This document shows, piece after piece, positions 39,701 to 48,699 of a stretch of DNA of 64,000 nt; position 1 is the stretch's first letter; each line of letters opens with the position of its first letter. Location of the stretch: NCBI GenBank assembly GCA_030533445.1, contig CM060076.1:3600501-3664500 (forward strand). Direction: 5' to 3'. The position numbers and the translations under genes were made by a program. This DNA comes from Cyprinodon diabolis (lineage: Eukaryota; Chordata; Actinopteri; Cyprinodontiformes; Cyprinodontidae). The notes under the pieces were generated by a model that saw nothing but the letters and a program-made list of their open reading frames with translations, did no database searches and was not told where the DNA came from.

Positions 39701-40925
39701 GAGGAGCTGATTGAGTCATGAGGAACCAAGCAGGAACTGACACCCATCAGAGCACAGCTCTCTAACCCTGAAATCCCCCATCCCAGCATTTCTTGGTGTG
39801 ATTTATAGTTTTAGGATTTGGGGAAAAAATGGAACAAAGTTCCCATCCCATCTGTGGACGGTTTTCCATCCTTGCAACAAAACTAGCAGCAGTAGTGGAG
39901 TTTGGAAATATAATCCACTTCTTAAATCTACATTTGCTCTCCTCTAATTTTTCTGCAATCACCATTTTTCTCTCCCTCCCAGCTTGGTTGTTGGCTGCAT
40001 ATTTAGCTTGCCTTCCCTGGAAATGCCTTTCCAAATGTTTATTTTTTGCCAACCTCTCATTACCAAGAAAAAATGCAGGCAATCGTTGATAATGAAAGAA
40101 AATCATTCAGTCCATCCTTTGAATCCTCTTTTCTCATCAGCTATCTTCCTTTTTTCCCCTTTGGGATCCACGGTCCGAGACACTCCAGCAGCCTGGCATC
40201 GCGCAGCGCTGGTTGCACGTTATGACACCTGATCTCTATGGCTATGACGCAAATTATTGTTTAAATTTATTTATTATCACTAGAAAAACGATCTAGAGAT
40301 AAGTAAAAATATCTTAAATTAAGTGTATTTACCCTTAACTTGAGTAGATAAATTAGATAGTTTGCCAATGGAATGAGTATTTTTACTCTTAAAATAAGAT
40401 AATTAGATAATATGCACTTGAAATTGGACAATGCAATTGTGTTTTCTTATTTTAAGTGTAAATTGTCTTGTTCCATTGGCAAAGTGTCTCTTTTACCTCC
40501 TCAATACAAGAAAAAATGCACTTATTTTAAGAAAAAATGACTTATCTAGATTTAGATTTTTTTCCAGTGATACAAATGTTTACAGCATTGGAAAACATAC
40601 TTATTTTTTGTTTGACCTCCTGCACACCATATTAAAACAAAAGAAAAAAAAAAATTGGTTTTTTAGAAATTTTTGAAAAAGCTCCAGGGAGCCACAAGGG
40701 GAATGCTAAAGAGCCGCATGTGGCTCCAGAGCCGTGGGTTGCCGACCCCTGGTCTAAAGCATTCAATTTATACATGCTACACTGATTAACTACTGCAAAT
40801 CCTAGATGTTTATTCTCATATGGCCATGAAATATCTCAGTAAACCAAATTGTTTAATTTAAAAGAAAACAGATCTTTACCTTCAAGATGAAGAACAGTGA
40901 TCAGAACCAGCTCCAGACCCAACAT
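24733..40925 (-). CDS. Activating-type Ig-superfamily receptor gene C, four Ig domains
   Basis: Exons in order: leader 40880-40925, V1 38804-39109, D2 35757-36050, V1' 34678-34986, D2' 34063-34344, transmembrane 28791-28892, last exon 24733-24786. All internal borders are phase 1 and join in frame. The membrane segment FIMLTLRITVLILMVGITAD holds an arginine, as in receptors that pair with ITAM adaptors such as FcR-gamma or DAP12; that pairing is inferred. The 29-nt micro-exon of the cassette at 7.6 kb was not found here. Without it, splicing to 24786 gives GS and a stop, a protein of about 448 residues. The gene is stretched by Tc1, LTR, hAT and MITE insertions. The two V1-D2 units could instead be two genes, but the second V1 has no leader. 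Confidence 0.65.
25225..26400 (+). mobile_element. Tc1/mariner element, right end lost
   Basis: Left end TA|CAGGGGTTGGACAATGAA with its TA target. The matching right inverted repeat is absent: homology stops just after TAATAAATTATTG. Inserted in the last intron of gene C, opposite strand. Confidence 0.85.
25411..26372 (+). pseudogene. Tc1-like transposase, inactivated
   Basis: Helix-turn-helix part MGDIPEFKRGQIVGARLAAS, then LFSDEST with the first catalytic aspartate, KHGGGSVMVWAA, NAPIHTA and SPDVNIIEPFW with the final glutamate. It is spread over three frames (shifts near 25730 and 26020). The residues before NAPIHTA that normally include the second catalytic aspartate are deleted, as is the segment before SPDVN. 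Confidence 0.85.
26531..26546 (+). promoter_or_regulatory. CTCF-type motif
   Basis: CCACCAGAGGGCACCA fits the vertebrate CTCF core CCASYAGRKGGCRSYA at every position. Occupancy is unknown. Confidence 0.5.
27582..28321 (+). mobile_element. Solo LTR with 5-bp target duplication CCTTG
   Basis: Starts TGTCAGGGCTCC, ends ATCATGACA, flanked by CCTTG at 27577-27581 and 28322-28326. An AATAAA signal lies near the 3' end (TTCAATAAAACCCG). No internal coding region remains, so it arose by LTR-LTR recombination. Ty3/gypsy-like elements use such 5-bp duplications. Confidence 0.85.
28791..28892 (-). CDS. Gene C transmembrane exon with intramembrane arginine
   Basis: Acceptor CATCCACAG, donor GTGAGC; same 34 codons as 7750-7851 with an Ala/Val change (LRITVLIL versus LRITALIL). 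Confidence 0.75.
29055..30434 (-). mobile_element. Tc1/mariner element with both ends
   Basis: CACTACCGTTTTAAAATTTG and the inverse CAAACTTTTGAACAGTAGTG are flanked by TA on each side. Lies in an intron of gene C, same strand as the gene. Confidence 0.9.
29179..30021 (-). pseudogene. Tc1-like transposase with internal deletion
   Basis: Starts MARKRELSSETRQSILVL (ATG at 30019-30021) with the helix-turn-helix, has a stop near 29890, then RNRRLTGPQLASSLNSTRK...KKPYLRLANKKK. The stretch with the first catalytic aspartate is deleted. QNNDPKHTS is kept, and SPDLNPIKLLW has lysine where the catalytic glutamate should be. Confidence 0.85.
30512..30588 (+). mobile_element. Short fragment of the RTE-like LINE endonuclease region
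   Basis: CTTGTGCGGGAGGTGGAG.GATAC matches the reverse complement of about 54283-54310 in the long copy, and the homology fades by 30588. Confidence 0.65.
30589..31779. other. Gene C intron, no feature recognised
   Basis: The plus-strand frame at 30861-31085 shows no family I know and ordinary composition for chance. Nothing else supported. Confidence 0.45.
31846..33520. mobile_element. Non-autonomous hAT element with 8-bp target duplication
   Basis: Ends CAGTGGCGGCTGG and the inverse CCGCCACTG are bracketed by GCTGAATC at 31838-31845 and 33521-33528. An 8-bp duplication with CAG.G ends is the hAT signature. 1675 bp, no transposase. It sits inside a copy of the repeat found at 7978-8240. Confidence 0.9.
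32450..32815. repeat. CA microsatellites and CCCTAA-rich fish repeat
   Basis: CA runs at about 32458-32500 and 32792-32815 flank GTGGGGACCTTCCATTGACT, CCTAACCCTAACC and TGGTCCCCACAAG, a common unit in fish genomes. Nested in the hAT element. Confidence 0.75.
33529..33760. repeat. Second half of dispersed repeat split by hAT
   Basis: Continues the homology to 7978-8150 immediately after the target duplication; includes GGGCGTGTGTTC and a poly-A run. Confidence 0.6.
34063..34344 (-). CDS. Gene C fourth Ig domain (D2')
   Basis: 282 nt, acceptor CCTTCCAG, donor GTATGATG. Very close to gene B D2 from SLGSCPENSLLWVDETGT to the end; the N-terminal SSSDADQTEDNITLLC differs. Confidence 0.8.
34678..34986 (-). 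CDS. Gene C third Ig domain (V1')
   Basis: 309 nt, acceptor CTTTCTGCAG, donor GTGAGTG. VHIYHRAGDDAVLTC...VNWLYRRDED...AEDAGGYRC. No leader exon lies upstream, and the phase joins D2 at 35757. Confidence 0.8.
35466..35565 (-). mobile_element. RTE-like LINE RT fragment
   Basis: About 100 bp matching 51761-51860 (CTCCTCACCCTATCTCTAAG), encoding RSRIQAAEMSFLRRVAGL on the minus strand. Confidence 0.85.
35757..36050 (-). CDS. Gene C second Ig domain (D2)
   Basis: 294 nt, acceptor CTTTCAG, donor GTGAGATG. DGNVTLRCSLERISWFGSC...RWLDETGKRLTGED...TYTCQFVKENSVKVEAHY. Confidence 0.8.
36320..36392 (-). mobile_element. Tc1-like terminal fragment
   Basis: The reverse complement reads CAGTGGGGCAAAAAAGTATT then TAGTCAGCCACC, a standard fish Tc1 end. 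No transposase follows. Confidence 0.7.
36652..37017. mobile_element. MITE family M, copy 3
   Basis: AAAGGTAAATTAGAGGATTT ... AAATCCTCCACTATACCTTT. Comparison with the intact LINE shows a TA-type target. It contains ATGTCAGATACACCGCCT followed by GTAAGT, an exon/donor-like start. Confidence 0.75.
37101..37810 (+). mobile_element. Solo LTR with target duplication CATAC
   Basis: TGTCATGATCTGTC ... GTTAATGACA, with CATAC at 37096-37100 and 37811-37815. Removing one CATAC plus the LTR restores the LINE sequence, which proves the insertion. AATAAA lies near the 3' end. Confidence 0.93.
38110..38404. mobile_element. MITE family K copy
   Basis: CACTGGAAAAAGTCTAAATC ... TTTTTGCAGTG with internal CTTATTTTA symmetry. 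It lies in the D2-V1 intron of gene C; the matching gene B intron lacks it. Confidence 0.75.
38443..38730. mobile_element. MITE family K copy
   Basis: Inserted within CATCTGTCCAACAC|AAGTATTT, which is uninterrupted in gene B near 18580. Same internal text as the copies at 38110 and 40278. Confidence 0.8.
38804..39109 (-). CDS. Gene C first Ig domain (V1)
   Basis: 306 nt, acceptor CCGCTGCAG, donor GTGAGTATG. YYRSGDDAVLPC...KWLYSRER...CSLIVNNITAEDAGAYRC. Confidence 0.85.
39340..40754. mobile_element. hAT/Charlie-like non-autonomous element (left end unsure)
   Basis: The right end reads, inverted, CAGGGGTCGGCAACCCACGG then GAGCCACATGCGGCTCT, the typical start of a large hAT family. The left end is decayed, so its limit is approximate. 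It lies in the first intron of gene C. Confidence 0.6.
40278..40569. mobile_element. MITE family K copy nested in hAT
   Basis: CACTAGAAAAACG ... TTTTTTTCCAGTG; near-palindromic, with GAATGAGTATTTTTACTCTTA inside. Confidence 0.8.
40880..40925 (-). CDS. Gene C leader exon
   Basis: 46 nt encoding MLGLELVLITVLHLE; donor GTAAAG. Conserved 5' flank as in genes A and B. Confidence 0.8.
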
Positions 40926-41297
40926 CTCCTCTCCTTCTATTAGCTGCTAAACAATAAGAGACTTTTCTCTGCTGCAGATTTAAAAATAATGATCTTATTT
41001 CCTCTTTGTGGCTGAATGGAACTTCAGAAGAACTTCAGACCAACACCCACCACGTATTCTCTCTGTGGGTTTAGTAGGAACTGGCATAAAACCTCAAACA
41101 GAAGCAACGATTTGCACGGAAATAAACATTTAATAAGCATTTAAACTTGATTACTTTTAACCGTCAACTTAAAATGAGATAAAATAAAGGAAGGCCATGT
41201 TTTAGCTGAAGGATCTACTGGGGAAGAAGATTAAACAGATGATTAATTACCTTTTATTGCAATCCAGCCTGTTATTATTTCCCTTGTATTAACAGTA

Positions 41298-41440
41298 AAA
41301 GAGGAACTGTGATGTATTCTAATGAGCTGCAGTCAGTCCATTAACACCCAGCAGCTCTGAGACTCTGCAGACAGAGCAGTTAAACCGAGTCAGAACAGAA
41401 TCCAAGCAGGTCAGAGTGGACCCCTTACAGCAGAGGAGTC
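41298..41440 (-). promoter_or_regulatory. Upstream block of gene C with PU.1-like site
   Basis: AAAGAGGAACTG at 41298-41309 differs by one base from the copy at 24008; the next 140 bp are over 95 percent alike by eye. It is likely a duplicated distal promoter. Confidence 0.45.
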
Positions 41441-41460
41441 AATTCAGCTAATTCAGACTC

Positions 41461-42130
41461 GGCTTTGTCCTGTCCACGGTTATAAAGACAGAAAACATTT
41501 ATGTATCAATTGGCAAAAATGTTTTGTTGTACTTTTATTTATGTTGAATGTGATACAAATCCCAATGTGGGGCAGAGAATAATTGGGATATCAGACTCTA
41601 AGTCAGATTTTATTTATAAGTACCGGTAATATTGGAAATATCTAGTTCTTTTAGGGAATGTAATCAAAATATTAGTAATTCTTCTTTAAAAGATACAATT
41701 TTTACACTTTTTTGACACATGATGAAGATTTCAGGGTTTCAGGAAAAGTATCAAATATATCAAAATAATATGACACTTTCGTACTGAAAAGAAGAGAGCT
41801 GGAACTTATAATATGAGAACTAAACTTTCCCTCAGCCAAGTCAGCAGCACACCACATATCTGCTTCCAATCCCGTCTTAACTGGGTAGCGTTAGACTGAC
41901 ACCATGGCGTCCCCTTGGACAGTAGAATTCAATCAGTGACTAAAAGTTCAGCAGCCATAGTGTCCTTTATCGCTTTAATCTGTGTAGAGAAGATTCATTG
42001 GTATCTTTGATTAAATCTTTGTTAGTTCAATCTCTAACGTTCTGCTCTCTCTGCTTTTTCTCATAGTAGCTTCATCTGGTCTGTTCCTGTTTGGCTGTGA
42101 CTCCATCCTGGAGAGAAACATCAGATGTGC
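41461..42130. other. Intergenic, nothing recognised
   Basis: AT-rich sequence between gene C and the solo LTR. Confidence 0.5.
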
Positions 42131-42135
42131 TGCTG

Positions 42136-42912
42136 TGTCATGATCTGGCCTGTTTGCTCTCCCTTAATTAGTCATTCCTTTCACCTGTCTTTTTTCCCTC
42201 CCTGCCTCAATTATAATTTATTCCTCTCACCTGTGTCCTCTAGTTCATATTCAGTTCAGCCTGAGCATTCAGTGCCAGATCATTGCTTGTCTTTCTGTTC
42301 AGTTTTATTTGGTTCATGTCCTGGATCCTAGCTGCCAGTGGAAAGAGGGTTTTAGTGTTTGTCTTGTCTCCTGATTGTCCACTGTTCCTCCCCCGCGGAG
42401 TCCTCTGGGTTTTGGCTCATTATGGGGGGAGGTTCAGTTTTTATCCAAGTAAGCCTGGCTTCAGGAAGGAGACCAGTTTAAAGTCCTGCTTCAAGTTCCG
42501 GTTCCTACGTCCTGTCTCGGCTACCCACTTCCACTGTGCCTGCTCATCTGCACCTGATCCTGTCTGCTCCTGTGCGTGACCACCTGGTCATGCTTCTGGT
42601 CCCAGTCAGACTCTGAACCCTCCTGGAAGCCTGTGGATGCCTGGAAGTCTGGATCCTGCCTGTTTCTGTCTGTTCTTGACCCCTCACCAGGATCAGCTTC
42701 CAGCATAACCTCTAGGACTGTAGCACTGGGGACACTCATGATCTGGACTGTTAAACCAGAGTGTCTGAGATTGGGCGGTGCCCCGCCCCCCTGCCTGCAG
42801 TGTCCGCGAGCCACAGCTCCGCTTTTGTTTTGTTTTATTTAATAAACATTTGAACTTTCCTACTTACTGTCTCTCCTTGAATACTGGGCCCATCTGTCTC
42901 CGTTTCATGACA
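42136..42912 (+). mobile_element. Solo LTR, same family as 37101-37810
   Basis: TGTCATGATCTGGC ... TTTCATGACA, flanks TGCTG/TGCAG (one mismatch). About 95 bp at roughly 42719-42811, absent from the other copy, contain GGGCGGTGCCCCGCCC and look like an inserted short element. Confidence 0.85.
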
Positions 42913-42919
42913 TGCAGCC

Positions 42920-43370
42920 ATCAACACCCTTGTTTATAGATGTTGGAGATAGGCCTGTTTTTCGGTGTAGTCCTGTTTCTCTGACTGTGACCAACTGGAT
43001 GTGCTCTCTTCATCCTCTAACATGGAAGCTGGCTCGGAGCTCGTCTGCCTGGCTGTGTGTTTCCTGGATGGGGCCGCCTTTTACAGTCGGCCTCAGCAGA
43101 TGGCCGCTTACACTGAGCCTGGTTCTGCTGGAGTTTTCTTCCTGTCCAAAGGGAGTTTTTCCTCTCCACTGTCGCTACAAACATTCTTGGTGTGAAGGAT
43201 TGCTTTAGAGTCAATGAGTCGATGCAATCAGCTGGTTTTCCTTCGATAGAAAGCTTTGAACAATTGGACTGTATGATCTGGTTGTATTGTCTCTGTAAAG
43301 TGCCTTGAGATGACAGGTGTTGTGAATTAGTGCTATAGAAATCAAATTGAATTGATGGAAACATGGGCAT
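42920..43370 (+). repeat. Common fish retroposon 3' end
   Basis: GGTTCTGCTGGAGTTTTCTT, GGGAGTTTTTCCTCTCCACT, AAGTGCCTTGAGATGACA and an AATTGA-rich end are a widespread fish repeat. A shorter inverse piece lies at 46250-46345. Family assignment is uncertain. Confidence 0.65.
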
Positions 43371-44630
43371 CTTTCTGTTAAACTTAATGGGGAAACATAT
43401 AGCTCATTTACCGCATTAAAGACAAGGCCATATTGAGTAAAACAGAGTTACAGAATAGATGAAAATATAAATGGCATAATTTATTTTGTCTATGTAGAAA
43501 TAGTGTGAAAATCTCCACCAGAACTTTCTGTCTAAAGCACTAAGATGAGGGTTGGTGTAGAAACGGATATACGGAGCTCGATGTTAACCATCGCCCGATC
43601 TCCCGGGGCAAGTAGTTTTTATTGTTGGGAGAGTACAAATTTCATTGCATCGCAAAAAATATTTATCACTCAAAATTACTTTAAAATCACCGACATTCGG
43701 TGAAAACGACCCAGAAGCATTGCCGGCGCCATTTTTGTTGTTTTGTACACAATCTCACGTGATTTGAAAAAGCCGGGTGATTTTCCGCCAGATGGCGTGA
43801 TTTTTGACCACCTAGCGGTAATTTTGATGTATTTACCAAAACGACAAACAAGCTAGAAAGCGCTATCATATGGCAGTCTTCTGTACAGTGATGCAGGTCA
43901 TAAACAATGTTTATAAAAATGTTTTCTCTCAGACATTGGAGAGGTGCATTTAAATGTTATAGAGCTAAACATGTTAGATTGGTGACCTGTTATGTTATTA
44001 TTGTCTTGTTTCTGCATTTATTTTGTCAGGGAAAACTAATCCTGAGTCAGTTAAAAGTCAGAGAATTCTGAAATGATGTCAGACTGTGGAAACCCTGAAT
44101 AAAATAACTATGTATAATGATTCTCTAGAAAAGTCACATTATATTAATAGTATTATCTTGTATAAACATACCGTGACTCTAAAATAAGTTATTCATTTGT
44201 GACATTGACTTCTGTCTTGTGATTTATCTTAAGTTTTTAACCTTTTTAGATTTTTAACATTACAATTTATATTTTTCCAAGCACACAACAGTTTAAAGCA
44301 AAGTTTAGTTTGAAAAGAATGTGCAGGAAGGATTGAAAAGCATGTTAACACGGTAATGTAGGCTTGAGTTCATTATCTGACACATGCATATACACACCAG
44401 GAACCTGGAAACTTAAAAAATATTGAATTACAAAAAACATTTAAAAGACAAACATGTTTCATTGATATATTTACAAAAAATTAATATTATGAACTATATT
44501 TATCAAACATTATACTGGGCAAGTAAAAATTGTTTCTGGGCAAATGAAATGTGAAAGTCACTTGCCCTTTGGGCAAGTGGTAAAAATCCTTAACGTCAAC
44601 CCGATATCTCTTTTTTTTCAAGCTTTTATT
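43371..44630. other. No gene; probable old DNA element
   Basis: GGGCAAGTAG near 43607 and the inverse-like GGGCAAGTGG near 44571 hint at decayed inverted ends. Too degraded to classify. Confidence 0.35.
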
Positions 44631-44639
44631 ATAATTACA

Positions 44640-44822
44640 CTGTCACAAGTACAGAGCAACGACATTCACTGCATTTAACCCTTTAGGGGGCAGTGGGCTG
44701 CCATTGTGCGGCACCCAGGGAGCAGTGGACCCAGGGGCAGTCTATGGGAATCAGGCTTGAACTCAGAAACTCAGGATTCCAGGCTTTTACGCCCCAACAC
44801 GTAGGCCGCCACTCCCCTTAAA
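44640..44822. repeat. SINE/LINE-tail-like repeat
   Basis: A run with GGGGGCAGTGGGCTGCCATT and a TTGAACTCAGAAACTC block of tRNA/L2-tail style. Class unsure. Confidence 0.4.
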
Positions 44823-45689
44823 TGTAAAATGTCCATCAGCATGTTATCAAATACACTTAATATAACACACTTAATTAGACAATTAACATAAACGTCAAAT
44901 CAGTCCTTGAGAAAAAAATGTGGGCAGAAGTAAAAAGAGTTTATGTGAGAAAGTAAAAACCTACAAACCTGACTTAGTTTCACCAGTTCTGTCAGGAGGA
45001 AGTAGCAGAATTTCTTTAACTGTTTTGAGATTTTTGTTTTTTTTTGTTTTAAGGTTTCCTAAAAGCACATAAACGGTTATTACTAATAGTGATGTAGATG
45101 TGTATGAATTCTAAATTAAAGCAAAGCATTAAGTTAAATAAGATTTTAGGTTGTCCAAAATGGAAGACAGTGTTGGGATTTAATACGTTTTCTTCTTCCC
45201 ACTCCTTTTTTGAGCTAAATATGTTTTGCCTGTATATGTACTGTATCCATGCAAGTGTGTTTTTTGTTTCTTCTTTGATCTGCTTGAAAATAAATATGAA
45301 TTTATCCAAACATTTTTTTTTATTCATATATGAGCTTGATTATCAAAGGATATGAAAACTAAATTCAAACTGGGATGGTCATTAAACATTGATTATTCTC
45401 AGTTTCTCATTTATTTAATAGACAGAAAACAGTAACTTAAGCTTGTATATGACACTTTCCATTGAAAGGTAGTAATTTATCAAAAACAATCTTGGCGTGG
45501 AAAAGTGTGCCGCAGTGATATGCTGATACATTGCAGTTTTGGTGAGTTTATATAAAAGGAGAGCAACACAAATAATTGCACATATTTCAGCATCATCTGG
45601 TTAATAAGTATTCTCGAAATATTTTTGGCTTAACATCAAAAAGACAAAGCAATTAAAAGCTTGTATTATTGCTAAATAAACAGCCCTTT
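44823..45689. other. 3' flank of the IFI44-like gene
   Basis: No other gene. The 3' UTR probably runs to about 45400, where an inverted AATAAA lies on the minus strand; the polyadenylation site is not certain. Confidence 0.4.
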
Positions 45690-48268
45690 TCAGTTTTTGT
45701 TCAGAGACTCATTGCCAATCTCCATGATGCGTTTAAGAGCGTTTAGGATCAGAACGTCCACATTGGTGTCCAGGTCCTTCTCCATGTAGTAGTTCTTAAT
45801 GGTGAAGATATCGTTCTTAGGGATCCCCGACTTCTCGCTGAAGTCCTGGACCTGCAGTTCAGAAAGGACTCCATGAATCGGAATTATAATGATTTTAATA
45901 CAAATAAAAAATAGAAATAATAATAATAATATTCACCCTGTCATGCAGTAATTTGCTCCTGCAGACATTTCTTACTTCTTTTTTTGCTTTGGCACAGGCC
46001 TCATCAATCTTGGTGAAAATGGCAACTTGAGGAATTCCTGCAAAAATAATTTTTATTAAAATCAATTCCTTTAGAAGAACTAGAATTTAAACCTGGAGAG
46101 ACTCACACAGATACAATCTGCAATCAGAAAATTACTCAATTTATTTATACAGTTAATCATATACTTAAAAATCTTTCTATCTAATGAAAATAAGCTGATT
46201 GCGAGGACACAATGACCCTCTGCAATCCCTTGCACTGAGCACGCATGTAGAGACAGTGGAGAGGAAAAACTCCCTTACAACAAGAAGACACCTCCAGCAG
46301 AACCAGGCTCAGTGTAAGCGGCCATCTGCCGAGGCCGACTGGGGTTCAAGGGGACAGAAACAGATAAAGACATAAACAAACTAAGTTCTTTGGCGCTTGG
46401 GCCCCTAGCCTCGTGAGACCATCCTGATCTCGCGAGCTTTCAAGGTTTCACTCGCAGATCAGTCGGGCTACTTTCCGTTGAAGAAAATTTGGAGCCGTCC
46501 ACCAAACGAACGTCCAATCAGCGTTGGCTTTGAGGCGGGTTGAGATGTGACGCAACGAGAAGCGCGACAGTTCAGTCTAAAGAACATGCCGGCTTCAGCT
46601 GATGAAACTAGCGTTAGCGTGGCTATCGAGCAAGTTTTATCGGAATAACAGAGTATTTCTTCACTGAAAGAAAAGCAAAGCACTGCTCTGGAGGCTTTTC
46701 TCAGAGGAAAAGATGTTTTTGCTCTTCTCCCAACTGGTTTTGGCAAGAGTAGCCTGGCTTGTGGTCGTGTTTTCGTCGTCGATCTGTTAGTACGTCATAT
46801 GCTTCGTTGATCTGATTGGTTTATTTGGCCCGTCTATCACCAACATAGGCCAATCAGCTAGACAGTATTTTCTCCCCTTCCCAAAATTACTTCAACGGAA
46901 GGTTTCCAGATGGATATGCGGAGCAAATCCATCTGGCGGAGTCAGGTTAGTGAACCAGTGGGCTGGTCTGGATGTCAATATCGGGGCGTGACAAAAGTAA
47001 AGGCCAGAACCAAATAATGCAACATCTCCAATTTTACGTCAACTCGGGGCTTCGTTTGGATTCGCCCGTTTTATGGTGGAAGTTTAGAATTGTGAGATTT
47101 GCAGAGAAAGGAGGTGTTGATTGGGTTTGAACATCTCTGTACGTCCATTTTACCCACTGAACTATCGTTATTCATCTGTGGAAACTCAGTTTAGCGTTCT
47201 ATGACCCCTTTAAGCTTCATTTGCGAAAGATCTAATCCTCCATTAAGGAAAAGAACTGTGTTGTCTCACCCAGATCTGTGGCGTCATCTCTGATGTCCTG
47301 AATTGTTTCCATGACATCGTTTCTCAGCTCTGAGGTAGCATCAATCACACAAACCAGGATGTGCGCTTTGTCATCGGCGTTTGGAGAAGTATTGTAGTAT
47401 CCATCATTTTTGGACAAACTGCACTCAGGATTAAACTAAAAAAAAAAATAATAAAAAATTCTAAAAACAAATATTTCAGATATATCAGATTTAAATCAGA
47501 TAAAATTGTTCTCCCGTTTCGTAGAGACTTTACCGTATAGCCATCTTTGATGTGGCCCTTCATCGCCTTTTTCATGTCCTTTATGTGAACCCTTCTGAAT
47601 CTCCTGCTGCTGTTTGTCTTCAGGCTCATTGTGTCATTTAACACAAAAGGGTAAAAACTTTCCTCATTTGGTTTCTTAATCCTGTAACTTGTGTTCTGCA
47701 GATCAATCAAAGACGTATGGTGACAAAAACAGCTTTTAATCTCAGATTATAATTTCCTTCTCTTGTTTTACCTTTTTAGTGAAGCTGGCCTGAGCAGCAT
47801 CATTCACAGGAGCAATGCGGCTCACTTTGTTCTGTAACACACTGTTGACAGAGTTGATGAAGCTGGACTTTCCAGCTCCAGATGGACCATGGAGAAGAAT
47901 CCTGAGCTGCTGACCTTCAGTCTGAGGTTGGAAACCCTTTAGAAGAGGATTTGCCTCTACTCAGGAAAACAAAACAGTATTTTATTGATATTATGTGGAA
48001 GTTGGAGACATCTGCTGGTGAAACTGAAAAATATAAATACTCATTACTAATACAGGAATAATTCTAGTTGACAGATTTACACGACTTTGATCCCAAACCA
48101 ACAGATCTCACCCCCAGTCTATCTGCAGCCATGGTTTAGGAAGGTCTAACCAGGAAAAAGTGGAGAGAATCAGTCAGCAGTGAGTCATCTTCAGGTAATA
48201 AAGATCTCTGCATCACTGAAGCTTACATGAGCGTTGACTTGGACGCTTAGATGCTTGACATCCCATAG
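45690..48268 (-). CDS. ifi44l-like: Interferon-induced protein 44-like GTPase
   Basis: Six coding exons join in frame to 780 nt (259 residues): 48227-48266, 47772-47959, 47534-47695, 47270-47435, 45976-46037 and 45690-45851 (TGA). The P-loop is HGPSGAGKSSFINSV; then RIKKPNEESFYPFVLNDTMS, GHIKDGYTFNP, KAHILVCVIDATSELRND, QVAIFTKIDEACAKAK and a C-terminal DIFTIKNYYMEKDLDTNVD. This order is that of the IFI44/IFI44L family, cytoplasmic GTP-binding-like proteins induced by type I interferon. The P-loop is intact, and the TKIDE stretch stands in the place of the G4 motif. ATG at 48264-48266 follows a CTTGCAG acceptor. A possible 34-nt micro-exon (about 48115-48148, KPWLQIDWG) exists but breaks the frame if spliced between exons 1 and 2. 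Confidence 0.88.
46400..46960. mobile_element. Non-autonomous DNA element carrying a helicase fragment
   Basis: Near its edges, TTTCCGTTGAAG.AAATTT (46473) and the inverse of TTACTTCAACGGAAGG (46887) form inverted repeats. It lies within an IFI44-like intron. Confidence 0.55.
46586..46760 (+). pseudogene. RecQ/DEAD-type helicase N-terminal fragment
   Basis: ATG at 46586 begins MPASADETSVSVAIEQVLSE, a stop, then SLKEKQSTALEAFLRGKDVF and LLPTGFGKSS. The last is a Walker A loop in the helicase context (Q-motif-like lysine-glutamine, then GKDVFALLPTGFGKS). It ends abruptly, with no DEAH box or later motifs. Confidence 0.65.
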
Positions 48269-48577
48269 CTGCAAGATAAAGCACTTCATTCAGCTCATTG
48301 CACGGATTTAGATCTTTAAACATGCTTTAAACCAAAACGATTAAACATGGAAAATATTAATACCAAACAAAGGACTTAAACAGAAAGATGTAAAAAAAAA
48401 AAAAAAAAAAAACAGGGTACAAAAAGAAGATTCAGTAAAAATTTTCTTTAACTAACTTATAAAAAATTAGACAAAACTATTTCAAATATAGGCTTTTAAA
48501 TGATCGTTTGCATTATTTTGTATTTGTTAAAAGCATTTTAAAGGCACGGTTAGTCTCTGTAAAAGACAAGATCTTAC

Positions 48578-48650
48578 CTTCTACCGGAGGTGGAGAAAGT
48601 GAAACCTAAGACTGACAGGCACCGTTAGGTTCCTCACTGAAAACAGGAAG
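48578..48650 (-). other. IFI44-like 5' UTR exon
   Basis: Minus strand CTCCACCTCCGGTAGAAG|GTAAGATC is a good donor upstream of the ATG exon's acceptor. The transcription start is not determined; the right border is approximate. Confidence 0.5.
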
Positions 48651-48699
48651 TTAATATCATCATCCGGCTTGGTTTCATTTCTCGGTAAAATGTGAGCTT

